From Pycnopodia helianthoides (lineage: Eukaryota > Echinodermata > Asteroidea > Forcipulatida > Asteriidae): a stretch of 64,000 nt of DNA. A program made the translations under genes and the position numbers. The notes under the pieces were generated by a model, which was not told the origin of the DNA, made no database searches, and worked only from the letters and a program-made list of their open reading frames with translations. The stretch is from the NCBI GenBank assembly GCA_032158295.1, contig CM063246.1, forward strand, positions 17,023,168 to 17,087,167. Reading direction: 5' to 3'. Positions within the stretch are counted from its first letter, which is position 1, and each line of letters begins with the position of its first letter. Below, one piece after another: positions 34,401 through 40,485 of this stretch.

Positions 34401-34449
34401 TCACCAGGAGTAGCACTGGAAAGATATCAAAAAAGTGCAAAATTTTCAT
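3890..34449 (-). CDS. Neto-like two-CUB transmembrane protein (whole gene, 7 coding exons)
   Basis: Joining exons 34449-34371, 20381-20214, 18590-18342, 13305-13276, 11079-10946, 7478-7250 and 4410-3890 gives one open frame of 469 codons plus stop. All junctions have GT-AG borders and compatible phases (1,1,1,1,0,1). Residues 1-25 are a signal peptide, about 55-165 CUB1, 166-175 a PPKKKPRPE linker, 176-295 CUB2, 311-332 a membrane helix, and 333-469 the cytoplasmic tail. CUB1 carries VRDGRFGYSPLIGKYCG and YLWILFVAD; CUB2 carries NSKNEC and EYCSTTA. These fit the Neto family, which assists kainate-type glutamate receptors in vertebrates and receptor clustering at fly neuromuscular synapses. 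Differences from Neto: no LDLa module seen, and the first CUB1 disulfide is missing. The role in this animal is inferred from family only; a divergent CUB receptor is the alternative. Confidence 0.75.
4655..5040 (-). mobile_element. TTAA-flanked MITE, family A, copy 2 (inverted)
   Basis: 386 bp with perfect TTAA on both sides and terminal repeats AGGAACATTACAGAATTGG. Orientation is opposite to copies 1 and 3. It lies in intron 6 of the Neto-like gene. TTAA duplication points to piggyBac-type mobilisation (inference). Confidence 0.75.
5872..5993 (+). repeat. 18-bp tandem array
   Basis: About seven units of AAGGATCTCCATAATCAC, with one CTGCAT and two CTCA variants. It lies in intron 6 of the Neto-like gene. 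Confidence 0.85.
6265..6960 (-). pseudogene. Penelope-like retroelement fragment (GIY-YIG nuclease end)
   Basis: An open frame at 6959-6612 encodes the C-terminal endonuclease of a Penelope-like element. YLISCRVCGAQYIGET is the GIY-YIG motif with its CxxC, followed by LKRRFYGYRS, HHFNLPNHS and EKLWIRRIKTI..PHGLN, all usual for this domain. The stretch after the stop (6270-6315) has GACTCTGCTAGGGTCGAAAA, a motif I associate with Penelope-like element termini. The reverse transcriptase that should precede the nuclease is absent, so this is a truncated copy in the sense orientation of the Neto-like intron. Confidence 0.7.
7250..7478 (-). CDS. Neto-like exon 6: C-terminal half of CUB2
   Basis: Residues 221-296. 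The acceptor CTTTTCAACAG| precedes IMIEFEDFDLNSKNEC, a typical CUB middle strand. Cys236 and Cys258 form the second CUB2 disulfide, and VNMVFTAYSD ends the domain. The donor ATA|GTAAGT is near-consensus, phase 1. NQS is a possible glycosylation site. Together with exon 5 this makes a complete CUB domain of about 120 residues. Confidence 0.8.
7915..10335 (+). repeat. 21-bp minisatellite, about 115 units
   Basis: The unit reads CCCTGGAAGGGAGGCAATGA(C/T) on the plus strand. It fills most of intron 5 of the Neto-like gene. Flanking thirds are mostly exact 21-mers with C/T and GA/GG variants. The middle (about 8740-9880) has many 19-20-base units missing one or two C or G. Since 21 is seven codons, several frames stay open on both strands, giving artificial ORFs up to about 800 codons. 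On the transcribed minus strand each unit reads TTGCCTCCCTTCCAG|GG, like a 3' splice site. Confidence 0.95.
10340..10945. other. Intron 5 remainder, nothing recognised
   Basis: AT-rich sequence between the minisatellite and exon 5; no reading frame or repeat stands out. Confidence 0.5.
10946..11079 (-). CDS. Neto-like exon 5: N-terminal half of CUB2
   Basis: Residues 176-220: ECFFHIAHLNDGAFSV through APIDCTWQIDVGDVLK, ending at the donor AAAG|GTAAGC in phase 0. Cys177 and Cys209 are the first CUB2 disulfide pair. The start of the exon, including the Cys177 codon, lies inside the last unit of a 34-bp tandem array; each upstream unit repeats the same ATTACAG|AATGTT acceptor. The acceptor nearest the conserved CUB sequence (AG at 11080-11081) keeps the reading frame. 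Confidence 0.7.
11055..11324 (-). repeat. 34-bp tandem array copying the exon 5 splice acceptor
   Basis: Eight units; on the minus strand each reads AATGTTTCTTCCATATTGCT followed by CATTTGTATTACAG. One unit is 32 bp. The unit nearest the gene becomes the coding start of exon 5, so the array repeats the intron-exon junction itself. Candidate AG acceptors lie at 11080, 11114, 11148, 11180, 11214, 11248 and 11282. All three minus-strand frames through the array are open. Confidence 0.9.
11330..13275. other. Intron 4, mostly unrecognised sequence
   Basis: It contains a TAGTGTTTG...CAAACACTA hairpin near 12326, a long A-tract at 13081-13103 and GTGTTCCGGGCGGAGTGCCC at about 13120. These may mark a dispersed element between about 12320 and 13150, but I could not define its ends. 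No coding frame is convincing. Confidence 0.3.
13276..13305 (-). CDS. Neto-like exon 4: 30-base microexon, inter-CUB linker
   Basis: Exactly 30 bases between GTTATGCAG| and |GTAGGAGT, phase 1 both ends. It encodes a basic, proline-rich stretch (APPKKKPRPE) between the two CUB domains. Because its length is a multiple of three, skipping it would leave the frame intact, so it could be an alternative cassette. The call rests on phase agreement and position, as the peptide alone is uninformative. Confidence 0.55.
13519..13879 (+). mobile_element. TTAA-flanked MITE, family B, copy 1
   Basis: About 361 bp with TTAA on both sides and ends AGGCACTGTACACGTTTGGT / complement of similar sequence. The interior has a shared block about AAACTTACTTGGTAAGAAGT. 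It is related to 42048-42423 and more distantly to 49784-50117 and 53694-54077. It lies in intron 3 of the Neto-like gene. Confidence 0.7.
14095..18055 (+). repeat. 68-bp satellite array, about 58 units
   Basis: Each unit carries two palindromes: TGGCCTAGGCCA and TCTGATCAGA (or CCTGATCAGA). The rest reads TTCAATGTGTATGGGCTGGA and CACTGATGTATGCTTTCAAA, with a GAACTGTTTC variant of the latter. Units alternate between the two spacer types without strict order. A block of rare variants at about 15790-16030 recurs at about 17000-17235, showing internal segmental duplication. The array fills most of intron 3 of the Neto-like gene; short ORFs in it are artefacts. Confidence 0.95.
18342..18590 (-). 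CDS. Neto-like exon 3: C-terminal half of CUB1
   Basis: Residues 83-165. The peptide starts GENEVVEVTFSDVFEIE, has NDCLYDYLDVRDG and LIGKYCG (the second CUB disulfide, Cys105 and Cys127), and ends FEAYFRFIPG. The Asp/Glu pattern around DYLDVRDG resembles calcium-binding CUB domains. NFT offers an N-glycosylation site. Borders are TTTTAG| and CCAG|GTAAAA, phase 1 both ends. This is the exon most diagnostic of Neto. It is broken by stops outside its borders, so it is easily missed as an ORF. Confidence 0.8.
19003..19390 (+). mobile_element. TTAA-flanked MITE, family A, copy 3
   Basis: 388 bp; ends AGGAACATTACAGAATTGG and complement, TTAA on the left and T+TTAA on the right. Same orientation as 3081-3456. 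It lies in intron 2 of the Neto-like gene. Confidence 0.75.
20214..20381 (-). CDS. Neto-like exon 2: N-terminal half of CUB1
   Basis: Residues 27-82 of the assembled protein. The acceptor TTGATTTCAG and donor GAGG|GTAATA flank 168 bases with phase 1 in and out. The peptide contains FFYPALYEPSLSTLYFF, which lines up with the usual CUB start (SPxYPxxYP...CxYxF), but Ser/Thr stands where the second conserved cysteine belongs, and no first cysteine is present. Read-through past the donor stays open for about 50 more codons, which is a shadow. Confidence 0.7.
20770..20965 (+). pseudogene. LINE-type ORF C-terminal remnant (frameshifted)
   Basis: Two overlapping frames together give the tail of a non-LTR reverse transcriptase ORF: a Cys/His segment with QTISHIIQECKIFGP in one frame, then GTAGLTTLDDYTINWL in another. 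A C..H....C knuckle followed by a GL..LDD...NWL stretch is typical of these elements. The frame changes between the two parts and no reverse transcriptase domain remains. It sits antisense in intron 1 of the Neto-like gene. Confidence 0.5.
21480..21740 (+). repeat. Degenerate GGGTTAGGGTCAGG repeat
   Basis: Irregular tandem variants of GGGT(T/C)(A/T)GG over about 260 bp, strongly strand-biased in G. This may be decayed telomere-like or simple sequence. Confidence 0.5.
22684..22937. mobile_element. TTA-flanked MITE, 254 bp (PIF/Harbinger-like)
   Basis: Terminal inverted repeats GGCCTGCGCTAAACGTCGC at both ends, flanked by TTA on each side, the target duplication of PIF/Harbinger transposons. 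The interior includes an inner palindrome (GTAGCACGGCAG...CTGCCGTG-type) and a second internal copy of GCGCTAAACGTCGC at about 22847. Much more GC-rich than its surroundings. No coding capacity. Confidence 0.75.
23829..23876 (+). repeat. DIRS left inverted terminal repeat (inner part only)
   Basis: GAATCAACTTGCGTCTGCTG onward is the reverse complement of 29162-29212, with a short deletion (TTAGGCGCC against TTAGATTAGGGCGCC). The outer roughly 60 bases present at the right end (29213-29270) are missing here, so the left end is truncated or rearranged. Confidence 0.75.
23941..24205. repeat. Large nested palindrome in the DIRS left region
   Basis: Two hairpin units of about 100 bp, each starting and ending at TCTGCAGCACA / TGTGCTGCAGA and with arms AGTCAACAGTTAAG...CTTAACTGTTGACT. 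They face each other around a GC-rich centre GCGCGCCGGGCGGC at about 24062-24075. The loops are CTGTTCTT and its complement, so the whole 250 bp is one inverted repeat made of two smaller ones. GC-rich GCCGGGCG motifs recur on both outer flanks. Confidence 0.8.
24463..25900 (+). pseudogene. DIRS ORF1 (gag-like), frameshifted
   Basis: Starts near the ATG at 24463. A Ser/Thr-rich segment (HTTPTTSHRHTKPSATATSA) leads to a coiled-coil-like part, an in-frame TGA at about 24757, then an Arg/Ser-rich stretch (HPRSRSRSFTRAHRHRPRYR), then after another shift a conserved-looking segment (SLLNWWKEQRTHTLDQAKRD). A basic Lys/Ser/Arg-rich tail follows at 25540-25780. Layout and composition match DIRS gag proteins, presumed to bind element RNA. 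At least three frame changes are needed to follow it. Confidence 0.6.
25850..26775 (+). pseudogene. DIRS reverse transcriptase, frameshifted
   Basis: Pieces in different frames follow in the right order: KALGGFRPVFNLKNLNWFV (fingers), MISIDLKYAYFVVPI with a catalytic Asp, LPFGLSTATRVF, then YLDDLLLVAQSEAECC (the catalytic YxDD box, at about 26428-26470), and LGLLVNREKSKLKP and IRYLGHTIES. All are standard DIRS reverse transcriptase blocks. The chain breaks at about 26020, 26190-26220, 26380 and possibly elsewhere. It copies element RNA into DNA in an intact element; it cannot do so here. Confidence 0.8.
26775..27180 (+). pseudogene. DIRS RNase H domain
   Basis: TSDASMQGWGAHCPLG carries the first catalytic Asp, INYLELLASFLAL the Glu, and KLDNTTALSYI the second Asp of RNase H. 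The segment follows the reverse transcriptase directly, as in other DIRS elements. The frame ends at about 27163 and continues in another (about HVPGADNVLADHH at 27220). Confidence 0.8.
27180..27700 (+). pseudogene. DIRS post-RNase H region
   Basis: Frame 27286-27855 contains RRFGQRPTVDSFASRINHQL, then YMAWKPDPGAKAIDAF and YAFPPFCLL, the conserved block that follows RNase H in DIRS elements (FG.P.VD.FAS..N.Q...W.PDP.A...DAFS). The precise function of this block is unsettled to me. It runs for over 150 codons without a stop, the best preserved part of this copy. Confidence 0.75.
27695..28661 (+). pseudogene. DIRS tyrosine recombinase, frameshifted
   Basis: The N-terminal core-binding part (LSSNIAQVMLASCRVSTHRQ) is in the frame ending at 27815. 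After a damaged stretch the catalytic domain is open at 28086-28661: Arg in TTGRVSSLVHL, His-x-x-Arg in KAHSTRGAATSA, Trp in ESADWASD, and the nucleophile Tyr in FSKLYNEHS. All catalytic positions of the second half are retained, but the link between halves (27815-28085) is broken by stops. In a live element this enzyme integrates the circular DNA. Confidence 0.8.
28667..28731 (+). repeat. DIRS internal complementary region
   Basis: About 65 bases (ATGCAAAGGTACTTACCTGC onward) are the reverse complement, with a few changes, of 29206-29270 at the right end. This is the element-internal copy of terminal sequence that DIRS elements use to complete their ends. It begins just after the recombinase stop. 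Confidence 0.8.
29162..29270 (+). repeat. DIRS right inverted terminal repeat
   Basis: The inner part (29162-29212) mirrors 23829-23876. The outer part (29206-29270) mirrors the internal region at 28667-28731 and contains its own small palindrome TATAATCTAGATTATA. Confidence 0.8.
29280..29830. repeat. Degenerate tandem repeat, about 85-90 bp period
   Basis: Loose recurrences of CGTTGTATTTTAGT...TTAAAACGT...TTTAAGTT.TGG. The similarity is low and the period is my estimate; old tandem or simple-sequence expansion. Confidence 0.3.
30424..30736 (-). pseudogene. THAP-domain coding fragment with one frameshift
   Basis: From the ATG at 30736 the frame reads MPTRCIAALCSKTTKG (C-x4-C here), SLHLFPADPKYRRLWAAKV with the conserved Trp, SALCSEHFDPSCFE (the Cys and His of the C2CH zinc site), then stops at 30524. 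One base out of frame the sequence continues with HDAIPTIFP, the AVPTIF-type box that ends THAP domains. So the domain is complete but carries a one-base indel near 30530. THAP domains bind DNA and occur in regulators and P-type transposases. After the box, the frame runs into four CCCTAA repeats and stops at TAG (30424). Whether the indel is real or an assembly error is open. Confidence 0.75.
30428..30450 (+). repeat. Interstitial telomere-type repeat (GGTTAG x4)
   Basis: Four contiguous TTAGGG-type units, the telomere repeat expected in echinoderms. It abuts the THAP fragment. Confidence 0.9.
30865..30872. promoter_or_regulatory. CRE (TGACGTCA) upstream of the THAP start
   Basis: Perfect palindromic CRE about 130 bases upstream of the THAP ATG on the minus strand, in a GC-rich patch (GGGGGCGAAG, GGGATGGGCGGAG) unlike the AT-rich surroundings. 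This suggests the fragment kept its own promoter. Confidence 0.4.
30990..32850. other. No gene recognised; a tRNA-like B box at 32544-32558
   Basis: AT-rich intron 1 sequence. An A/T-type simple stretch at 31540-31700 repeats (A/T)CGAAAT(A/C)AT-like words. On the minus strand at 32558-32544 GGGTTCGAATCTTGG is a tRNA-type B box, but no clear A box accompanies it; probably SINE debris. Confidence 0.4.
32856..33502. mobile_element. Foldback element with hairpin ends, about 650 bp
   Basis: Outer ends are inverted: AAGGGAATAAAAGA at 32855 and TCTTTTATTCCCTT at 33489. Each end is itself a hairpin with arms around CCGTTTAAAAC and GTTTTAAACGGCCGGTTAA and a shared core ATCACACGGCCACG / ATCGCACGGCCACG. 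Inward ends also mirror each other (CATTCATAAATG, AAAAAGGACATTTAAGAATG). No reading frame. The layout resembles foldback elements. Confidence 0.65.
33544..33555. promoter_or_regulatory. Composite CRE/E-box TGACGTCACGTG
   Basis: An exact CRE overlapping CACGTG, about 40 bases upstream of the helicase-like ATG at 33593. Position and match quality suggest a core promoter element of that copy; function is inferred. Confidence 0.45.
33593..33750 (+). pseudogene. RecQ-like helicase first exon, frameshifted and orphaned
   Basis: ATG at 33593 opens MATTTSTTSTSVDGH and reaches NKDF, where a one-base shift is needed to continue as GELKPQQCHAIRNVLERGDL and FVNLPTG. F..LKPQQ..AI is the Q motif region and FV.LPTG the beginning of the Walker A motif of RecQ-type helicases, a family expanded in many invertebrates. 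The exon appears to end at ACAG|GTGGAT, exactly where the Walker A Gly-Lys-Ser would continue. No following exon was found within the next few kb, so this is an orphan 5' fragment. Confidence 0.6.
34371..34449 (-). CDS. Neto-like exon 1: start codon and signal peptide
   Basis: The ATG at 34449 opens a peptide beginning MKILHFF with a leucine/isoleucine/valine-rich core (VLLLVIILG) and a small-residue end (CCGQDG), a typical secretory signal. The exon closes at a strong donor (GGAG|GTGAGT) in phase 1, matching the acceptor of exon 2 about 14 kb away. No in-frame ATG is needed upstream. The 5' UTR and promoter are not identifiable. Confidence 0.7.
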
Positions 34450-34686
34450 TTGACTATAAAGTAAACATGTAATCTTTCAATCTTACTAAAGGCCTTAGAT
34501 TAGGCTGTCCCATAGAGCCACCTCTAGCTATATGGACAGTGCACGTCTTGCGCTGAGACCTTAAGCGTACTACGTTATTCGAGTATAGGGCACCCTTGCC
34601 TATAGAGGTCATAAGGAGGTTGTTCATTAGCCAATCCTGTGCGCCGCGCGAACAAATCTGTACGTTTCCATCGTTTCGTCGTCGGT

Positions 34687-34722
34687 TTACCTCTAAGATG
34701 GCGACAGGATGACGTCAATGCA
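34687..34722 (+). repeat. YY1/CRE promoter-like cassette, copy 1
   Basis: TTACCTCTAAGATGGCG followed by ACAGGATGACGTCAATGCA. It nearly matches 39550-39585 (36 bases, few changes). It combines an AAGATGGCG (YY1-type) and a TGACGTCA (CRE) motif. It lies about 240 bp upstream of the Neto-like ATG, on the opposite strand. Confidence 0.6.
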
Positions 34723-35085
34723 GAAAGCAAGGTAGATGCGCATTTACAGAGCAATTAGCCATTTCTAGATATGGTGGACACATTACGATGGCACTCGTTG
34801 GTTGAGTAAATATGTTGGTATACACCCAAACCAAACAGTGCACTCCTATAGTGTCCACCGTCTCAAAAAGGCTAATGTAGATGGAAATCTAAGGCTCTCA
34901 AAAATGTCAGAATACGCGCAATGCACCAACATTGTTTTCGTGGTCACACTACATGCTTTCTTCTCATGACTTGCTTGCACTCTGCAACACGTATGATTTT
35001 ACTCTAAACATGCAGAGTGACAACATTTTTAATGCTTTGTTAATATCTTGAATGCGTTCCGGTCCCAGAGTAAGGGACCGGCCGT

Positions 35086-35246
35086 CGATTTCACCAAACT
35101 CTTCCTAACTTAGGATTAATCTTAGGGCTTAGGACGAGTTAAGTTCCGTATCCATAGACGTTAGGACACATTGAACCCATCCTAAGTTAGGACGAGTTAC
35201 TCATCCTAACTCGAGATAGGATTAATCCTAGCGCTTCGTGAAATCG
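35086..35246. mobile_element. MITE, 161 bp, CGATTTCAC ends
   Basis: Ends CGATTTCACCAAAC and GTGAAATCG. The interior is a set of inverted and direct CCTAACTTAGGA / AGGATTAATCCT / GGACGAGTTA words. The family looks like one widespread in deuterostome genomes, from memory. No coding capacity. Confidence 0.65.
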
Positions 35247-35289
35247 GCTGCAGAACGCACTATGTTGTCAGTTACAAAGTTTCTCTGAT

Positions 35290-35550
35290 TAGAAAATGGG
35301 CGAAGGACGACACGACGGGCGACGTGACAGACGGCGCGATAGCACGACGGCAAGACACGACGGAAGTCAAAACCACTATGATAACCTATCGAAAACAGAC
35401 GACACGACGGGCGACGGCACGATGCAAAGCACGACGCGACGGGCGACGGGCGACGGCACGACGCGACGGGAAACAGCTTGATGCGACTCACGACGTGACG
35501 GGCAACCGCACAGGCGACGCGACGGCACGACGCGCGCGACGCAAAGCATA
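35290..35550 (+). repeat. Degenerate CGACGGGCGACG / GACACGACGG repeat
   Basis: Irregular tandem words of CGACGG, CGACGC and GCACGACG over about 250 bp, highly GC- and CpG-rich. Reading frames through it are low-complexity (Arg/Thr/Asp) and not genes. Confidence 0.7.
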
Positions 35551-35559
35551 TAGATAGGT

Positions 35560-37495
35560 TGCAGTATGACGTAAATCGGCCATCTTTACGGGCAGTTTAG
35601 AACAAACAGTCGTGCGTTTCGTGTGAGAACGGCGTGCAACACGCGCGCATTTCACGAAACTCACTGCAGGATTGGTCAGTGAACAACGCGGCTGCGTTAA
35701 TAAGTTGAGCGTTTGACGCACCTGTAAGCCAAAATGCAATTTGCCCGTAAAGATGGTGTCTACTGGGAACTATCTATTTGTCGTCTTATGGAACACCATG
35801 AATTAGTTGAGGCATTGATATATCAAGTTTAATGTGAGAGAAACACCTTCGGCCCACGGGGGGTTAAAGGGCAATATACAATATCGATGTACAAGGTAGA
35901 CATTCGCTGTACGGATCTTAGTATGTGAATGTCCAATGTCCAATGTCCAATATCGAAAAAGCAAAGTAGACAATTGCTGTACAGACCTATGTGGATGTCC
36001 ATCGCCAAAATCAAACTAACTTTACTGACATTGAGACAATTCATATAAATTATGTTGCTCACATTAAAGGGAAATAGTCAAACTTGTCGTCCACAAGGCA
36101 GTAAGCGTATGATTTATCACACAACGTTGAGTTGGTGTACTTTTTGTATTATTATGTCATAATGAATTATGCATAACCTTTTTTAATATTTGTTTTATAC
36201 AAGTTTTCTTATGAATATGGACTGTCCATGTGGGAACAAACCATTTGCACACCTAATTAGCTACCAATAAATATTAAAGGATTTGTTTGTTTCAAATGTT
36301 GCTGTAATAATTAAAAGAGATAAATAACCCGTCTTGACCGCTCAGTGCACAACGTTCAAATCTATACATACATGTACCTTTACGCTTTGGCAGAAAAACA
36401 CAAACTATTCATTTCAAACACAACCCATGATATCAAATTGCCATAAATTATAGGCTTACTTTGAATATCTAGCTTAACATTGCATGCATAGCATTCATTC
36501 GTCCATGGCATGTCGACCGGTACATCGTATGTTAATAATGTTTAATAACCCAAGATCTAATGTTTATGCTTTGATGGTAAATCGCGTCTACCCGTTGGTA
36601 ATCTGTTTGGATAGATCCGGGCGAGAGAACAATTTATTTGCAGTCAATTCTAACTGCATCAGGAATGCGTGAACAACACTCTTTACATCTCTATATGTTT
36701 GTACTATGAGTAACCATTGTTGTTCGAATAGCACCGGTAGATCAAGATGTATCACATAACTAAATAGTATAATGAAATCACAATCGATGTGAGTAAAGTG
36801 TTTGTATGGCGTGCGAGTTTAAGAGTCAAACACATTTATGACAGGCCTGTGTAACTGTAATCATCTTTTCCTGTCATTTCAATTTCACTACTTAAAGCAG
36901 AAACGTATTTCAGAGCAGAGGTTGCTTGTATAAACTGTTTTTCACCTAGTAAGCTACCAAATGTATAATTTGGATGATAATTGCATTGTTTAGTAATTTA
37001 GCATTAAATAACTATTATCTTGTGTCAGTATGCCTGGTCTTGCTGTACACTTTGATTGTTCTGACAATATTGAGTTTAATTCAATAAAGATATTCGAAAT
37101 CTAGGATATTTTGCTTGACAAAATCTCAGACAAAAATCTATGTAAAGTAGTGATCGTTTACAGCATACTCCACATTAACTCACTGGCCCGTTTGTGTACA
37201 ACTCCCCAAAACAAGGAGTCAAATTTGTTCTAAATCAGCTTTAGTTGCAAGAGTATTATTTTTGTTAATGCATCCTTTTTATGATTGCTTCATTATTTTA
37301 TACTTTGCAACAATTCTGTCCAAAGTCTGTCACACCGTGAAATGCCGGATGCTGTACACGAAGCATAACGAGCATTCATCGATGAAATCAACATGCTCCA
37401 TTAACGAACCAGTAACTTTACCTTCAAGATCAGTTTGAATGTTTAGTGAATGTGTAGGCTTACGGGATATTTATCATTTCCCTTACTCAAGATTG
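35560..37495. other. No gene recognised
   Basis: AT-rich sequence. A short local duplication of GTCCAATGTCCAAT occurs at 35931-35950. No frame with coding character. Confidence 0.5.
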
Positions 37496-37504
37496 ACTCG
37501 AAAA

Positions 37505-38105
37505 AACAATAACTATACCACAGCAGTCTTTGGGGCAATAACTATATCACAGCAGTCTGAGGCAATAACTATATCACAGCAGTCTTTGAGGCAATAACTA
37601 TATCACAGCAGTCTTTGAGGCATTATAACTATATCACAGCAGTCTTTGAGGCAATAACTATATCACAGCAGTCTTTGAGGCAATAACTATATCACAGCAG
37701 TCTTTGAGGCATTATAACTATATCACAGCAGTCTTTGAGGCAATAACTATATCACAGCAGTCTTTGAGGCAATAACTATATCACAGCAGCATTTGAGGCA
37801 ATAACTATATCACAGCAGTCTTTGAGGCAATAACTATATCACAGCAGTCTTTGAGGCAATAACTATATCACAGCAGTCTTTGAGGCAATAACTATATCAC
37901 AGCAGTCTTTGAGGCAATAACTATATCACAGCAGTCTTTGAGGCAATAACTATATCACAGCAGCATTTGAAGCAATAACTATATCACAGCAGCATTTGAG
38001 GCAATAACTATATCACAGCAGTCTTTGAGGCAATAAATATATCACAGCAGCATTTGAAGCAATAACTATATCACAGCAGCATTTGAAGCAATTATCACAG
38101 CAGTA
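37505..38105 (+). repeat. 29-bp tandem array, about 21 units
   Basis: Unit CAATAACTATATCACAGCAG + TCTTTGAGG, with CATTTGAGG/CATTTGAAG variants concentrated at the 3' side and two CATTATAAC units. Sharp edges at both ends. Confidence 0.95.
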
Positions 38106-38109
38106 TTTG

Positions 38110-39545
38110 TTGGTCATTTTTAGGCACATATTGTAAAGGCTTCCTCTTTTATGTATATTTTGTATAGAAGCTTACAATGAAAACTTAAGGAGCAATACAA
38201 TTATAGTGTTCCTTGTTTTATCCTTTTCCCCCTTGCAAACCTGAGTCACCAGTCAGGTGAATTCATGCACCGTACTTATTGATTGGTGGAACACGCGTCA
38301 CATGTCATACTTAATTTTGCCATGTGTTTACTGCCGCGACGAGTGACGCTCCAAAATGTAATGTAGGAGTCCTATATTGATAAAAGTACGCTTGGGACAC
38401 TTTGCAGCGATTCTTCGCATCGTCGTTTCAAAAATAATCGTTCCCGCACGTTCGTCCTAACGACACAAGGTTGTGTCACGGCAGACAACATTGTTCAGGG
38501 TAAGGGGTTGTCGAGTTTTCGTGTCTATTTTGTATTTATTGTGAAAAAAATCAAATGAGAAGGATCTATGAGCGTGTTATATAAAACATAGACTGGATGC
38601 ATTTCGTTCATGCATTGTCTCAGAATAAACTCATTCGATGAAATCATGGCTTTACCACTTTCAATCGGCCTCGCCTCGTAAAATGGAATAGTCCAGATTT
38701 CACCTCATGTTTATACTATGCGACAATGCACGCAGATGCATTTACTATTGGTACAATGAAACATGCATGGAGGGCCTACTCGTATCACTATTGTTGTATG
38801 AATAAAACTAAGATGGCTACCTCGTGTATAATAAGCCGAATCCACTTATGATATCTAGCCCTAAAACTATAAATTACTGCGGGACCCCAACAATAAAATA
38901 TGACCTTCCTTCTACTGTTTCTGTCATACTCCATGTATTACAATTATGAATGAAGATTTCACAACCCCAATCAGCCTCGGTTTAGTAACGTGGATTGATG
39001 GTTGCACAATGAACATGAATATGATTTCACATTGTAAACCAAATCATGATCCCTCCAATGAGTCTTTATTACATTCATATATCTAGATTGAAAAAAACCT
39101 CCTCACAGACAGCATGGAACGTTATTCAACGATAGCTCCTACAGGGATACCAGTTAGAATCTAAATATGTCATATACAAACTACATGTAGGTCAAGTGAA
39201 TAGTACAAGTGGGTTCACACGACAAACTGGGACATAGATTTGTGGCCCTCTTAAAAGTTGCAGCTACGTGTTTGGCGGTATAGATATATTAAAGGTGGAC
39301 CTGTCATGATGAGCCTAGCAGTCCTGTGCCTGCATACAGTGTTTGTACGCCCCTAGCACAGTTACTACATTCACGAATGCGTACAGACACTGTTTTTTGG
39401 CAACTGCTATAGAGTTATGCACAAAACAGACGCATAAAAGCGTATATGCACCATGCCATTATCAACCCAATAGACATAATGCATATGACGTCATTTGAGT
39501 AGGGCGCACTCGGCTAGGGGTCAAAACAAGGTTGCTCAGTGGCCC
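38110..39545. other. No gene recognised
   Basis: Mixed sequence with a GC-richer patch at 38290-38520 (GCCGCGACGAGTGACGC, TTCCCGCACGTTCGTC) that could be an unrelated promoter or untranslated exon. No coding frame. At 39380-39490 fragments resemble 33180-33300 (GCGTATGCAT-type words near a TTTACAT motif), suggesting a shared dispersed repeat. Confidence 0.3.
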
Positions 39546-39549
39546 ATCC

Positions 39550-39585
39550 TTACCTCTAAGATGGCGGCGGGATGACGTCAATGCA
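39550..39585 (+). repeat. YY1/CRE promoter-like cassette, copy 2
   Basis: TTACCTCTAAGATGGCGGCG then GGATGACGTCAATGCA; near-identical to 34687-34722. Further CRE-like TGACGTCA motifs lie at about 39487, 39749 and 39886. Confidence 0.6.
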
Positions 39586-40015
39586 AGGTCCATTGACCCC
39601 CTTGGACGATGCGCAGCGCACCTACACGTGCCTATCCTGTCCGTCTCTTTGGGAGTCAAAATGTACAAGGAATATTCTGCCCAAATGGTGGAAATGGTAG
39701 ACAGGGTGCAGTCTGCGTCTGCAGGGGTCAATATTGACCCCTTTCACTGACGTCACACGCGGCAACTGCTGCATGCCACTCTCGACATTGTGGGATGTCA
39801 ACTCCACGAGCGACGCCGCCTAAAATTCACACTACATTTTATAACTTTACTCCCAAAACCGCGCCACCAAGATTACTGTGATGATGACGTCAGGTGCCTT
39901 TGGTCAATACATCTTTGACCAACTAGGAGTATTAGTGCGCACGCGCAATGTATAGTTTACATATTTCATGGGAAGGGTCTCATCTCTAATTACATTGACG
40001 CATGCTCGCGTGGAC

Positions 40016-40165
40016 GACTTCGCAAATACATTTAACGCGCGTGGTATCCGTAAAATGAGGTGCATGCTGGTCTAGAATAACTTGACTCATTTTGTTCTTA
40101 TCTAGACCAGCATGCACCTCACTTTACGGCAAACGCGTGTGTAAAAAGTATCTGCGAAGTAGTCT
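40016..40165. repeat. Long imperfect hairpin, arms about 65 bp
   Basis: TGAGGTGCATGCTGGTCTAG at about 40057 pairs with CTAGACCAGCATGCACCTCA at about 40102. Pairing continues outward through CGTAAA/TTTACG, AACGCGCGT/AACGCGTGTG-type sequence and ACTTCGCAAATAC/GTATCTGCGAAGT. The loop is about 20 bases. It is probably a foldback MITE or one end of it. Confidence 0.75.
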
Positions 40166-40485
40166 GTAGAGTTTTACACTAGGCGGACGCACAACGAACG
40201 CGTCCTCTTCATCACGCCACCATCGTGATGTTCCCTCATTGCCCAACAGTCCCCCTTTAAAGTTGGCTTGAAATATTGATAGGCCTTTATGAAATTAGGA
40301 CAGCAAAAAGTGTATACTTAAAGTGGCAATCAATCATTTCGACATCCAACAAACTCCTCTGACCTCTCATTAAGTAGATGTAGAAAATAAAATAAATGAC
40401 GGAAATGATTGCAAACTATTGGGCTAACAACATACCGAGCACAATGTACAACGTATTGCTACATTCGACTATTGCCTTGTGGGAA

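Noticed and set aside
35228..35739. Arg/Thr-rich ORFs on both strands
   Set aside because: They fall in a low-complexity CGACGG repeat; no motif or splice context.
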